Positions 1 to 8,624 of a DNA stretch of 64,000 nucleotides are shown one piece after another. The DNA is from Arthrobacter sp. MN05-02 (GTDB taxonomy: Bacteria; Actinomycetota; Actinomycetes; Actinomycetales; Micrococcaceae), in assembly GCA_004001285.1 (NCBI GenBank), contig AP018697.1, forward strand, positions 1,302,001 through 1,366,000, read 5' to 3'. Numbering within the stretch: position 1 is the stretch's first letter; the number at the start of each line of letters is the position of its first letter. The notes beneath the pieces were generated by a model. It saw nothing but the letters and a program-made list of their open reading frames with translations, was not told the DNA's origin and did not search any database. The translations under genes were made by a program, and so were the position numbers.

Positions 1-313
1 TCTGCACCAGTCCGAGCTGTTCCAGCATGGCGATCTGGCGGCTGACCGAAGGCTTGCCCACCCCGACGCTCGCTGCGATGTCCGTGAGGCGCATGGAGCC
101 TTCACGCTGCAGGATCACCAGCAGTCCGTAGGCCGCGGGCTCCATGTCGGGGTGCACGCGGCGGGCGACCTTGTAGGAATTCGACCGAGCGCGGCGCCAC
201 AGCATGCTGAGCTGTTGTTCGAGGGCCTCGATGGCGGCGTCGGTGTCGGCATCTTCCCCGGGGTAGGCTGCAAGGCCCGGGCCGGGGTCGGTGGTGCTCG
301 GCTTCGCGTTCAT
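1..313 (-). CDS. MarR-family transcriptional regulator, 3' end outside window
   Basis: The reverse strand reads from ATG at 313 for at least 104 codons and runs off the left edge, so only the N-terminal part is present. It contains a winged-helix region typical of MarR proteins: an effector/dimer helix (EQQLSMLWRRARS), then an HTH with LTDIAASVGVGKPSVSRQIAMLEQLGLV. The family usually is 140-170 residues, so about a third is missing. MarR proteins are cytoplasmic DNA-binding dimers, often repressors of a neighbouring transporter or enzyme; the regulated gene would lie outside the window or be the gene itself. A TACAAT -10 hexamer ends 6 nt before the ATG, so the mRNA is probably leaderless. 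Ligand and target cannot be told from the sequence. Confidence 0.85.
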   Translation of the reverse strand, partial: MNAKPSTTDPGPGLAAYPGEDADTDAAIEALEQQLSMLWRRARSNSYKVARRVHPDMEPAAYGLLVILQREGSMRLTDIAASVGVGKPSVSRQIAMLEQLGLVQ

Positions 314-319
314 GGGCCC

Positions 320-325
320 ATTGTA
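320..325 (-). promoter_or_regulatory. -10 box of leaderless marR-like gene
   Basis: On the reverse strand TACAAT is followed by 6 nt (GGGCCC, itself a palindrome) and then the ATG at 313. This places the expected transcription start at the first base of the start codon. Confidence 0.5.
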
Positions 326-399
326 GGGTTCCGCCGGAGCGGAGACATCTCCGCAGGACGGTTCGTGCTGCACCGGTACACGAGAGCGAGGCACTGAAG

Positions 400-618
400 A
401 TGCGATTGAGTGATTTCTGGCGGTTGATGGACGACGAGTTCGGCGAGCGGTATTCCAGGACCCTCGCCCGGGACCTGGTGGTCGACCGGCTGGGCGACAG
501 GACCGCCGCGGAGGCGCTGGGCGCCGGGGTGGATCCCAAGGTCGTCTGGGAGGCCGTGTGCCGGGCGCAGGACGTGCCGCGCGAGCGGTGGCTGGGGCGC
601 GACATCAAGCCGCGATGA
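400..618 (+). CDS. DUF3046 family protein
   Basis: A 72-residue protein beginning MRLSDFWRLMDDEFGERYSR and ending in a basic GRDIKPR tail. The sequence matches the DUF3046 family, small soluble actinobacterial proteins of unknown function that are commonly encoded just upstream of recA, as here. It carries the usual WRLMDDEFG start and the DLVVDRLGDRTAAEAL segment. No membrane segment, metal site or catalytic motif is visible. The gene ends 199 nt before recA and the recA promoter lies in that gap, so the two need not be co-transcribed. Family assignment is from sequence recognition; function is unknown. Confidence 0.85.
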   Translation: MRLSDFWRLMDDEFGERYSRTLARDLVVDRLGDRTAAEALGAGVDPKVVWEAVCRAQDVPRERWLGRDIKPR

Positions 619-664
619 CCCTTCGGAGGCCGGAAGGACGACACGCTCGCGGCCCTGCGGATAA

Positions 665-693
665 TCGAATATCTGTTCGGATCGGACTATACT
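665..693 (+). promoter_or_regulatory. recA promoter with overlapping LexA (SOS) box
   Basis: TCGAAT-ATCT-GTTCGG at 665-680 matches the actinobacterial SOS consensus TCGAAC-N4-GTTCGA with two mismatches. A TATACT -10 hexamer sits at 688-693, and with a 17-nt spacer the -35 position coincides with the left half of the box. LexA bound here would block RNA polymerase. The predicted transcript has about 115 nt of 5' leader before recA. Confidence 0.75.
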
Positions 694-817
694 AGTGGTG
701 GAGGCGGCACGCTCCTGTGCACATAGCGGCGGCCCACCTCAAACTGTCGGCGCAGACCAATACAGTCGAGAAGAACACGTAAACAGGCCAGTTGGCCATG
801 GACAACCGAGGTGAAGA

Positions 818-1861
818 ATGGCCGCTCCAGACCGCGAGAAAGCCCTAGAAGCTGCTCTCGCCCAGATCGACAAGCAGTACGGCAAGGGTTCCATCATGCG
901 TCTCGGTGACGAGACCAGGGCACCCATCGAGACCATCTCCACGAGTTCCATCGCGCTGGACGCAGCACTCGGCATCGGCGGCCTCCCGCGCGGTCGGGTC
1001 GTCGAGATCTATGGTCCCGAATCCTCCGGCAAGACCACCGTCGCGCTGCACGCCGTTGCCAGTGCCCAGCGCAACGGGGGCATCGCGGCCTTCATCGATG
1101 CCGAGCACGCCCTGGATCCCGAGTACGCCAAGAAGCTCGGCGTGGACACCGACGCCCTGCTCGTGTCGCAGCCCGACACCGGTGAGCAGGCCCTCGAGAT
1201 CATGGACATGCTGGTGGGTTCCGGTTCCATCGACATCGTCGTGATCGACTCCGTCGCCGCCCTCGTGCCGCGCGCCGAGATCGAGGGCGAGATGGGCGAC
1301 AGCCACGTCGGCCTGCAGGCCCGCCTGATGAGCCAGGCGCTCCGGAAGATCACGGGCCGCCTGAGCCAGACCAAGACCACGGCGATCTTCATCAACCAGC
1401 TGCGCGAGAAGATCGGTGTCTTCTTCGGAAGCCCGGAGACCACCACGGGTGGAAAGGCGCTGAAGTTCTACGCGTCGGTCCGCATCGACGTGCGCCGCAT
1501 CGAGACGCTGAAGGAAGGCGTCAACCCCGTGGGTAACCGGACGCGCGCCAAGATCGTCAAGAACAAGATGGCTCCGCCCTTCAAGCAGGCGGAGTTCGAC
1601 ATCCTGTACGGCCACGGCATCTCCCGTGAGGGCGGCCTGATCGACGTCGGCGTGGAGAACGGCCTGGTCAAGAAGTCCGGTGCCTGGTTCACGTACGACG
1701 GGGACCAGTTGGGGCAGGCCAAGGAGAACGCCCGGAAGTTCCTCATCGACAATCCCGATCTGGCGGACGAGCTGGAGCAGAAGATCAGGGTCAAGCTCGG
1801 AATCGGAGTGCAGCCGGAGGAGCCCGACGCTCCCAAGCTGAAGGCCGTCAGCGGCGAGTAG
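818..1861 (+). CDS. recA: recombinase RecA
   Basis: A 347-residue RecA of normal length. It polymerises on single-stranded DNA, carries out strand exchange in homologous recombination, and as a filament stimulates LexA self-cleavage to start the SOS response. Visible features are the Walker A motif GPESSGKT at residues 66-73, the Walker B strand [15 protein letters not shown], the L1/L2 DNA-binding loops ([49 protein letters not shown]) and the C-terminal domain. There is no intein. The ATG is preceded by GAGGTGAAGA. An SOS box covers the promoter upstream, and recX follows after 5 nt, so the pair should be induced together by DNA damage. Confidence 0.99.
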   Translation: MAAPDREKALEAALAQIDKQYGKGSIMRLGDETRAPIETISTSSIALDAALGIGGLPRGRVVEIYGPESSGKTTVALHAVASAQRNGGIAAFIDAEHALDPEYAKKLGVDTDALLVSQPDTGEQALEIMDMLVGSGSIDIVVIDSVAALVPRAEIEGEMGDSHVGLQARLMSQALRKITGRLSQTKTTAIFINQLREKIGVFFGSPETTTGGKALKFYASVRIDVRRIETLKEGVNPVGNRTRAKIVKNKMAPPFKQAEFDILYGHGISREGGLIDVGVENGLVKKSGAWFTYDGDQLGQAKENARKFLIDNPDLADELEQKIRVKLGIGVQPEEPDAPKLKAVSGE

Positions 1862-1866
1862 GGCAC

Positions 1867-2802
1867 GTGTCCTCGGAAGGTTCCGAGCCGGTCGGATGGG
1901 GTACCTCGTTCGACCGGTTCGGTTCTGACAGTTCCGTCGATGCTGTCGACGGCGACCCGCCCCCGCGACGGTCGCCGTCCGGGGGACAGGGACTGACCCG
2001 GTCCACGTCGTCCTCGTTCGGCACGCCGGCAGCAGGCGGAGCCGGACGGCGCACATCCCGGTCAGGGGCCCGCGGAAGAACGTCCTCCCGGTCCTCCGTC
2101 GACGATTCGTTCGGTCCTGTCGTCGGATCCTCCGCCGACGGTGATGCACCTGCGGGCGGTTCCGCTGATCGCGCGGGGCGGAGTCCAGGCCGTTCCCGTC
2201 GGAGGAACACGGCGCGCGGGCCGGGTGCCTCTGCCGTACCGGTCCCGGGCTCCGCTGCTGCGTCGGCCCCGGATGCTGGGGACGACCATGGATCGGCGCC
2301 GCCGAGGACCGACGAGGAGTGGATGTCACAGGCTCGCTCGATCCTGCTGCGCCAGCTCGCACTCGGTCCGCGGAGCCGGCACCAGCTGATGCAGAAGCTG
2401 GCCGAACGCGAGGTGCCGTCCACCATCGCCACGGCTCTCCTCGACCGGTTCGAGGAGGTGCAGCTGATCGACGACGCCGAGTTCGCTCGGATGTGGGTGC
2501 GGACCCGTACCGCGGCCAAAGCGCTGTCCCGCTATTCGCTCCGGCGCGAACTCGCGGACAAGGGGATCGCGCCCGACCTGGCGGAGGAGGCGCTGCAGCA
2601 GGTCACCGACGAGGACGAGCACGTGCAGGCCCGGGACGTCGTCCGCCGCAAGCTCCGGACCGGTGCCGACCTCTCGGACCGCGGCGTGCGGGACAAGGAG
2701 GTCCGCCGTCTCGTCGGTGTCCTCGCGCGCAAGGGGTACAACCCCGGAGCCGCGTTCTCGATCGTCAAGGAGGTCCTGGCGGACACGGGCACGCCGGACT
2801 GA
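1867..2802 (+). CDS. recX: regulatory protein RecX with long disordered N-terminus
   Basis: RecX binds RecA filaments and inhibits or modulates their growth; the family is typically encoded directly after recA. The RecX domain occupies the last ~160 residues, with the repeated three-helix units ([56 protein letters not shown]). The GTG start 5 nt after the recA stop gives 311 residues. The first ~148 are rich in Ser, Gly, Pro and Arg and look disordered. An internal ATG at 2323 would give a core of about 160 residues, so the true start is uncertain, although the upstream part stays open in the recA-coupled position. The next gene, miaB, has its own promoter. Confidence 0.93.
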   Translation: MSSEGSEPVGWGTSFDRFGSDSSVDAVDGDPPPRRSPSGGQGLTRSTSSSFGTPAAGGAGRRTSRSGARGRTSSRSSVDDSFGPVVGSSADGDAPAGGSADRAGRSPGRSRRRNTARGPGASAVPVPGSAAASAPDAGDDHGSAPPRTDEEWMSQARSILLRQLALGPRSRHQLMQKLAEREVPSTIATALLDRFEEVQLIDDAEFARMWVRTRTAAKALSRYSLRRELADKGIAPDLAEEALQQVTDEDEHVQARDVVRRKLRTGADLSDRGVRDKEVRRLVGVLARKGYNPGAAFSIVKEVLADTGTPD

Positions 2803-2841
2803 ACCCGTACGGACGATTGTCGGGCTCCCCGCGGGCGGCCG

Positions 2842-2847
2842 TACGCT
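2842..2847 (+). promoter_or_regulatory. -10 box of leaderless miaB
   Basis: TACGCT followed by 7 nt and GTG at 2855. This geometry fits a leaderless mRNA and is the reason for choosing GTG 2855 over ATG 2861. No ribosome binding site precedes either codon. Confidence 0.5.
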
Positions 2848-2854
2848 TAAGGGC

Positions 2855-4411
2855 GTGAGCATGACACTTCCCGTCCCCCTCGACGACACCGATCCCCAGC
2901 CCGGCGACCAGCCGGGACGCAGCGCCGCCGACCCGCGCACCTACGAGGTGCGCACCTTCGGATGCCAGATGAACGTGCACGACTCGGAGCGTATCTCGGG
3001 ACTCCTCGAGGACGCCGGGCTCGCCCGGGTCGAGGGCGGGCAGGCGGACGTCGTCGTGTTCAACACCTGCGCCGTCCGTGAGAACGCCGACAACAAGCTG
3101 TACGGCAACCTGGGCATCCTGAAGGCCGTCAAGGAGTCCCGCCCCGGGATGCAGATCGCCGTCGGCGGCTGTCTCGCCCAGAAGGACCGCGACACCATCC
3201 TGAAGAAGGCCCCCTGGGTCGACGCCGTGTTCGGGACCCACAACATCGGCGCCCTCCCCGCGCTGCTGCAGCGCGCACGGCACAACCAGGACGCGCAGCT
3301 GGAGATCCTCGAGTCGCTCGACGTCTTCCCGTCCACGCTGCCCACCCGGCGGGAATCCGTCTACGCCGGCTGGGTGTCCATCTCCGTCGGATGCAACAAC
3401 ACCTGCACCTTCTGCATCGTCCCCTCGCTGCGCGGCAAGGAACGCGACCGCCGACCCGGTGAGATCCTCGCCGAGATCGAGGCCCTCGTCGCCGACGGCG
3501 CCGTCGAGGTCACGCTGCTCGGCCAGAACGTGAATTCCTACGGTGTGGAGTTCGGGGACCGCGGTGCCTTCGCCAAGCTGCTCCGCGCCTGCGGCTCCAT
3601 CGAGGGCCTCGAGCGCGTGCGCTTCACGAGCCCCCACCCGGCTGCGTTCACCGATGACGTCATCGACGCGATGGCCGAGACGCCCACCGTGATGCCGCAG
3701 CTGCACATGCCCCTGCAGTCCGGGTCCGACCGCATCCTGAAGGCCATGCGCCGTTCCTACCGCTCCTCCCGCTTCCTGGGCATCCTCGACCGCGTGCGCG
3801 AGCGCATTCCGCAGGCGGCCATCTCCACGGACATCATCGTCGGGTTCCCCGGTGAGACGGAGGAGGACTTCCAGGCCACCCTCGATGTCGTCGAGCAGTC
3901 GCGCTTCGCCACCGCCTTCACCTTCCAGTACTCGAAGCGCCCGGGCACGCCCGCCGCGAACCTGCCGGAGCAGCTGCCCAAAGCCGTCGTGCAGGAGCGC
4001 TTCGAGCGCCTGACCGCCCTCCAGGACCGCATCGCGCGCGAGGAGAACGCACGCCAGGTCGGCACGCTCGTCGAGGTGCTCGTCACCGACCAGCAGGGAC
4101 GCAAGGGCGGGGAGACCCACCGTCTCACCGGTCGGGCGCGCGACCAGCGCCTCGTCCACTTCTCGGTCCCCGAGGGTGCCGCAGCGCCACGGCCGGGCGA
4201 CTTCGTCACCCTGCCCGTCACCGAGGCGGCGTCGTTCCACCTGCTGTCCGACCCGACGCAGGACCAGTACTCGCTGCGGCGTTCACGCGCCGGCGATGCA
4301 TGGGACAGGAGCCAGGCCGACTCCTGTGGCGTGCCCGCCGGCCCGGACGGCGCTCCCCGCTCCGTTCCCCTCGGCATGCCGTCCCTGCCCGTGCGGGGGA
4401 GCGGCCGTTGA
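2855..4411 (+). CDS. miaB: tRNA-2-methylthio-N6-dimethylallyladenosine synthase MiaB
   Basis: A radical SAM methylthiotransferase that converts i6A37 to ms2i6A37 in tRNAs reading UNN codons; it acts on the product of MiaA, encoded next. From GTG 2855 it has 518 residues. The N-terminal UPF0004 domain has three cluster cysteines (C37, C72, C106) and the radical SAM domain has CNNTCTFC at C180/C184/C187. A TRAM RNA-binding domain follows ([27 protein letters not shown]). The last ~50 residues are a low-complexity tail. The stop overlaps the TTG start of miaA by 3 nt, indicating coupled translation. A promoter lies directly upstream, so miaB probably starts its own operon with miaA. Confidence 0.97.
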   Translation: MSMTLPVPLDDTDPQPGDQPGRSAADPRTYEVRTFGCQMNVHDSERISGLLEDAGLARVEGGQADVVVFNTCAVRENADNKLYGNLGILKAVKESRPGMQIAVGGCLAQKDRDTILKKAPWVDAVFGTHNIGALPALLQRARHNQDAQLEILESLDVFPSTLPTRRESVYAGWVSISVGCNNTCTFCIVPSLRGKERDRRPGEILAEIEALVADGAVEVTLLGQNVNSYGVEFGDRGAFAKLLRACGSIEGLERVRFTSPHPAAFTDDVIDAMAETPTVMPQLHMPLQSGSDRILKAMRRSYRSSRFLGILDRVRERIPQAAISTDIIVGFPGETEEDFQATLDVVEQSRFATAFTFQYSKRPGTPAANLPEQLPKAVVQERFERLTALQDRIAREENARQVGTLVEVLVTDQQGRKGGETHRLTGRARDQRLVHFSVPEGAAAPRPGDFVTLPVTEAASFHLLSDPTQDQYSLRRSRAGDAWDRSQADSCGVPAGPDGAPRSVPLGMPSLPVRGSGR

Positions 4412-5319
4412 CCGTTCCGGTCGTCGCCGTCGTCGGTCCCACCGGCTCGGGCAAGTCGGACCTCGGCGTCGACCTGGCACACCGCCTCGACGGAGAGGTC
4501 GTCAACGCGGACGCGCTGCAGTTCTACCGCGGTATGGACATCGGCACCGCGAAGCTGCCCCTGCCGCACCGGAGGGGCATCCAGCACCACCTGCTGGACG
4601 TCCTCGATGTCACGGAGGAAGCCAGCGTCGCCGCGTACCAGGAGGAGGTGCGGCGGGTCATCGCGGAGATCCGCCGTCGGGGCCGCGTCCCCATCCTGGT
4701 GGGCGGTTCCGGACTGTACCTCCGCGCGGCCCTCGACCGGCTCGAGTTCCCGCCCACCGACCCGGCCGTGCGGACCCGGCTGGAGGCGGTGCTGGCGGCC
4801 GGGGGCAGCGCGGCCTTCCGGGAGCGCCTGCGCGCGGTCGACCCGGCCTCGGCGGACCGGATCGACGACGACCGCCGGCTCATCCGGGCCCTCGAGGTGT
4901 TCGAGGTCAGCGGACGACCCTTCAGCGCCTTCATGCCGCGGCGCGAGTACCACCAGCCCGCCGTGCAGATCGGGCTCGCAGTCGACCGCGCGGTCCTGCG
5001 CGAAGGGCTCGCCGACCGCGTGCATGCCATGGTGCGGGCCGGCCTCGCGGACGAGGTGGAACGCCTTGCCGCCGTCGGGCTGCGGGAGGGGCGGACGGCG
5101 TCGCGGGCCCTCGGCTACGGGCAGTTCCTGCGCGTCCTCGACGGTTCGATGACGGAGGCGGAGGCCGTCGAGGACACCATCGCGGCCACGCGCCGCTTCG
5201 CCCGGCGGCAGCTGACCTGGTTCCGCGGCGACCCGCGGGTGTCCTGGCTGGACCGGCAGCAGCCCGGGCTCCTCGACCGGGCCGTCGGGATCGTCCGGGC
5301 GCCGGGGGACATATCCTAG
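4408..5319 (+). CDS. miaA: tRNA dimethylallyltransferase MiaA
   Basis: MiaA transfers a dimethylallyl group from DMAPP to N6 of A37 in tRNA, producing i6A, which MiaB then thiomethylates. The protein is 303 residues, normal for the family. It starts [20 protein letters not shown], with the P-loop at residues 10-17. Other conserved segments are [17 protein letters not shown] (prenyl acceptor loop), [22 protein letters not shown] and the C-terminal SRALGYGQ / [12 protein letters not shown] motifs. The start is a TTG overlapping the miaB stop, with a GGGGGAG Shine-Dalgarno sequence 7 nt upstream. An ATG start further upstream would lie inside miaB and disrupt no motif, but is not needed. Confidence 0.97.
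   Translation: MTVPVVAVVGPTGSGKSDLGVDLAHRLDGEVVNADALQFYRGMDIGTAKLPLPHRRGIQHHLLDVLDVTEEASVAAYQEEVRRVIAEIRRRGRVPILVGGSGLYLRAALDRLEFPPTDPAVRTRLEAVLAAGGSAAFRERLRAVDPASADRIDDDRRLIRALEVFEVSGRPFSAFMPRREYHQPAVQIGLAVDRAVLREGLADRVHAMVRAGLADEVERLAAVGLREGRTASRALGYGQFLRVLDGSMTEAEAVEDTIAATRRFARRQLTWFRGDPRVSWLDRQQPGLLDRAVGIVRAPGDIS
5312..5317 (+). promoter_or_regulatory. -10 box of leaderless dapF
   Basis: TATCCT ends 6 nt before GTG 5324. It overlaps the 3' end of miaA. Confidence 0.45.
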
Positions 5320-5323
5320 GACC

Positions 5324-6280
5324 GTGACCGGATTCCCCGCTGATGCCCCTGCCCCCGCTGCCCGGCCGATGTCGGCCCTGTCCTTCACCAAGGGACACGG
5401 CACGGGCAACGACTTCGTCCTGACGCTCGATCCCGAGGGCACAGGACCTGCCGATCCGGCGTTCGTCGCCGGCCTCTGCGACCGCCACCGGGGCATCGGT
5501 GCCGACGGGTACATCCGCGCCGTGCGCTCGGCCGCGCTCCCGGAGGGACGCGCCCTCCTGCAGACGGAGCCCGACGCAGAATGGTTCATGGACTACCGCA
5601 ACGGCGACGGCTCCGTCTCGGAGATGTGCGGCAACGGCGTGCGGGTCTTCGCACACTTCCTCCTCGCCAAGGCCGTCGCCGACCTGCCCGACGGCGGCGA
5701 ACTCGCCATCGGGACGCGCGCGGGCGTCAAGCACGTGACCCGGTCGGGGGACGGTTACGCGGTGGACATGGGGCCGTGGGAGTTCATCTTCCCGGATGCG
5801 GCCGTCGCCCGCGGCATGGACTCCCTCGTCGACATCGGCGGGCTCGACGTCGAACGCCCGGCACTGTCCATCAGCATGGGCAACCCGCACACCGTCGTCG
5901 CTCTCGCCGACCATTCCGACCTCCAGCGCACCGAGCTGCACCACGCCCCGGCCGTGCAGCCCGTGCCGCCGGCAGGGACGAACGTGGAGCTCGTGGTGCC
6001 CGCGGAGCCGCTGGTGGGTGAGGACGGCGTCGGGCGTCTCACCATGCGCGTGCACGAGCGCGGTGTGGGGGAGACGCAGTCCTGCGGCACGGGCGCCTGC
6101 GCCGCTGCGGCAGCCACCCGGTACTGGGCCGGCGAGGGTGCGCCGGCCCAGTGGCTCGTGGCCGTTCCCGGCGGCGTGGTGGGGGTGACCTTCTTCGACG
6201 GGCCCGAGGGCCGGGAGCACGTCCAGCTCAGCGGGCCGGCCGAACTCGTCGCCGACGGCATGCTGCTACCCGCGGGCTGA
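5324..6280 (+). CDS. dapF: diaminopimelate epimerase DapF
   Basis: DapF interconverts LL- and meso-diaminopimelate by a two-base mechanism, the last step before meso-DAP is used for lysine and peptidoglycan. The protein is 318 residues. Catalytic cysteines are C102 in [10 protein letters not shown] and C254 in [11 protein letters not shown]. The substrate-binding [10 protein letters not shown] lies near the N-terminus and GNPHTV in the middle. The GTG start lies 4 nt after the miaA stop, with no Shine-Dalgarno but a -10 hexamer at leaderless distance. The 3' end overlaps the convergent methyltransferase gene by 15 nt. Confidence 0.97.
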   Translation: MTGFPADAPAPAARPMSALSFTKGHGTGNDFVLTLDPEGTGPADPAFVAGLCDRHRGIGADGYIRAVRSAALPEGRALLQTEPDAEWFMDYRNGDGSVSEMCGNGVRVFAHFLLAKAVADLPDGGELAIGTRAGVKHVTRSGDGYAVDMGPWEFIFPDAAVARGMDSLVDIGGLDVERPALSISMGNPHTVVALADHSDLQRTELHHAPAVQPVPPAGTNVELVVPAEPLVGEDGVGRLTMRVHERGVGETQSCGTGACAAAAATRYWAGEGAPAQWLVAVPGGVVGVTFFDGPEGREHVQLSGPAELVADGMLLPAG

Positions 6281-6919
6281 GGGCGGGAGCCGGCGGAGGC
6301 GCCGGAGGCGCCAGGCGGGCCGGTGGATCTCGAGGACGCGGAACGACTTCGAGGTTCCGGCACGGCGGACGGTGAAGCCCTCGGGCAACTCGTCGCCGAG
6401 CCAGCGCTGCAGCGAGTCCGCACCGAGGTTCTTCTGCACCACGAGCCATGCCCGTCCGTCCGGGGCCAGGCGTGGCAGCCAGCGCAGGAGCAGCGCATGC
6501 AGCTCCTGCTTGCCGATGCGGATCGGCGGATTGGACCAGATGGTGTCGAAGCGCAGGTCGGCGTCCACGGCGTCCGGCGTCGTCGCCACCACGTTGGAGA
6601 GCCCCAACCGTTCGGCGTTCTCGGCCGTCAGCGCGATGCAGCGCTCGTTCACGTCCACCGCGTGCACCGTCGCCGCAGGAGCCTTCAGGGCCATGGTGAG
6701 GGCGATCGGACCCCAGCCGCAGCCGATGTCCAGCAGGTGCTGTCCCTCGGGCTCGGGAACGGCGTCGAGCAGGATCGCCGTCCCCTTGTCCACGCCGTCG
6801 GGGCTGAACAGGCCGGACGACGTCACCAGGTCCCGGCGAGCGCCCGCGAGGACCACGGACAGGGGGCGTCGGACATCGGGCCCTGCCGGTTGCGCGCTGA
6901 AATAATGCTGTGACTCCAT
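6266..6919 (-). CDS. class I SAM-dependent methyltransferase, RsmC-like
   Basis: A 217-residue methyltransferase with SAM-binding motif I DIGCGWGP (residues 64-71), the acidic strand AVDVNERCI, and motif IV SNPPIR (129-134). NPP(I/F) motifs methylate exocyclic amino groups, and the overall layout resembles the C-terminal half of RsmC, which makes m2G1207 in 16S rRNA. A role as an rRNA guanine-N2 methyltransferase is inferred; other small-molecule or protein targets cannot be excluded. It lies convergent to dapF with a 15-nt overlap and divergent from hflX, with about 120 nt between the starts. The C-terminus is Arg-rich. Confidence 0.88.
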   Translation of the reverse strand: MESQHYFSAQPAGPDVRRPLSVVLAGARRDLVTSSGLFSPDGVDKGTAILLDAVPEPEGQHLLDIGCGWGPIALTMALKAPAATVHAVDVNERCIALTAENAERLGLSNVVATTPDAVDADLRFDTIWSNPPIRIGKQELHALLLRWLPRLAPDGRAWLVVQKNLGADSLQRWLGDELPEGFTVRRAGTSKSFRVLEIHRPAWRLRRLRRLPPSARG

Positions 6920-7009
6920 GCAGGAAAGCCTAGTGCCCCGGTCCGCGCGACCCTCCGGCCCGGGTTTCGCGCTGGGAGAATTCGATGGAAGGCGTCACTC
7001 CGGCGGCCG

Positions 7010-7015
7010 TAGGAT
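7010..7015 (+). promoter_or_regulatory. probable -10 box of hflX
   Basis: TAGGAT lies 25 nt before the hflX ATG. A GGGAG ribosome binding site intervenes at 7033-7037, so this transcript has a short leader. Confidence 0.4.
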
Positions 7016-7040
7016 TGATCGACATCCACCTAGGGAGACC

Positions 7041-8624
7041 ATGACCGAGAATCACGGACATTCCACCGGAGCCAACATGGGCCGGGAGGAGATCCAAGCC
7101 GTCATCGACCGGATCCTCGCCAGCGACGAAGCTGCCACGGCGAAGGCGACGAAGGGACCGCAGACGACGGGTGACACCCCGCCGCCCGTGGAGAGGACCT
7201 GGCGGTCACGCGCGCTCGCGCTGTCGCAGGACGAAGCACCCTCCGACGCGGACGGGGAACAGCAGGACCTGGCCGAGCGCCGCGCACTCCGCCGTGTCGC
7301 GGGACTGTCCACCGAACTCGAGGACGTCACCGAGGTCGAGTACCGGCAGCTGAGGCTGGAGCGGGTGGTCCTCGCCGGCCTGTGGAGCGAGGGCACGGCG
7401 CAGGACGCCGAGAACTCGCTGCAGGAACTCGCCGCCCTCGCGGAGACCGCAGGGTCCGAGGTGCTCGACGGGATCGTGCAGCGCCGGCTCAAGCCGGACC
7501 CCGGGACGTTCCTCGGGTCGGGCAAGGCCCAGGAGCTGAAGGACATCGTGCAGGCGACCGGTGCCGATACCGTGATCGTCGACAGCGAACTGTCGCCGTC
7601 GCAGCGCCGCGGGCTCGAGGACATCGTGAAGGTCAAGGTCATCGACCGGACCGCGCTGATCCTGGACATCTTCGCGCAGCATGCCAAGTCCCGCGAGGGC
7701 AAGGCCCAGGTGGAGCTCGCGCAACTCGAATACCTGCTGCCGCGCCTGCGTGGTTGGGGCGAGTCGATGTCCCGCCAGGCGGGCGGCCAGGTCGGCAGCG
7801 CGAGCGCCGGCATGGGCTCCCGCGGGCCCGGTGAGACGAAGATCGAACTCGACCGCCGGAAGATCCGTACGCGCATGGCCAAGCTGCGCCGCGAGATCGC
7901 GGAGATGAAGCCTGCGCGCGAGACCAAGCGGTCCAACCGCCGTCGCAACCAGGTCCCCTCCGTCGCGATCGCCGGGTACACCAACGCGGGGAAGTCCTCG
8001 CTGCTGAACCGGCTGACCGACGCCGGTGTGCTCGTCGAGAACGCGCTGTTCGCGACGCTGGATCCGACGATCCGCAGGGCGGAGACGCCGGACGGCATCG
8101 GCTACACGCTGGCCGACACGGTGGGCTTCGTCCGCTCGCTCCCCACGCAGCTGGTGGAGGCGTTCCGCTCGACCCTCGAGGAGGTCGCCGACGCCGACCT
8201 GATCCTGCACGTCGTCGACGCCTCCCATCCGGATCCGGAAGGGCAGATCGCCGCCGTCCGCGCCGTGTTGACCGAGGTCGACGCCCGCAAGGTGCCCGAG
8301 ATCATCGTCCTCAACAAGGCCGACGCTGCCGACCCGTTCGTCGTCGAACGGCTGAGGCAGCGCGAGCAGCGCTCCGTCGTCGTCTCGGCCCGCACGGGCG
8401 CCGGGCTCACCGAGCTGCGTCAGCTGATCAGCACGAACATCCCGCGCCCGGGCGTCAAGCTCGACCTGCTGGTGCCCTACGAGCACGGCGAGGTCGTCAG
8501 CCGGTTGCATGAGGAGGACGTCGAGATCCTCGGGCTGGAGCACGCCGATGAGGGTACGCGCCTCGAGGTGATGGTCCGGGAGGGCTTGGCAGCCGAGCTG
8601 GAGCCGTACGTCCGGCATGAGTGA
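7041..8624 (+). CDS. hflX: GTPase HflX
   Basis: HflX is a ribosome-associated GTPase that binds the 50S subunit, splits stalled or stressed 70S ribosomes and helps rescue them after heat or antibiotic stress. The 527-residue protein has a poorly conserved N-terminal ~110 residues, the HflX nucleotide-binding-like domain with GGQVGSASAGMGSRGPGETK, a coiled-coil segment, and the G domain: G1 GYTNAGKS (~312-319), G3 DTVGF (from D359) and G4 NKAD. ATG 7041 follows GGGAG at good spacing; ATG 7077 is a possible alternative. The stop overlaps the dinG-like gene by 8 nt, implying translational coupling. Confidence 0.96.
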   Translation: MTENHGHSTGANMGREEIQAVIDRILASDEAATAKATKGPQTTGDTPPPVERTWRSRALALSQDEAPSDADGEQQDLAERRALRRVAGLSTELEDVTEVEYRQLRLERVVLAGLWSEGTAQDAENSLQELAALAETAGSEVLDGIVQRRLKPDPGTFLGSGKAQELKDIVQATGADTVIVDSELSPSQRRGLEDIVKVKVIDRTALILDIFAQHAKSREGKAQVELAQLEYLLPRLRGWGESMSRQAGGQVGSASAGMGSRGPGETKIELDRRKIRTRMAKLRREIAEMKPARETKRSNRRRNQVPSVAIAGYTNAGKSSLLNRLTDAGVLVENALFATLDPTIRRAETPDGIGYTLADTVGFVRSLPTQLVEAFRSTLEEVADADLILHVVDASHPDPEGQIAAVRAVLTEVDARKVPEIIVLNKADAADPFVVERLRQREQRSVVVSARTGAGLTELRQLISTNIPRPGVKLDLLVPYEHGEVVSRLHEEDVEILGLEHADEGTRLEVMVREGLAAELEPYVRHE

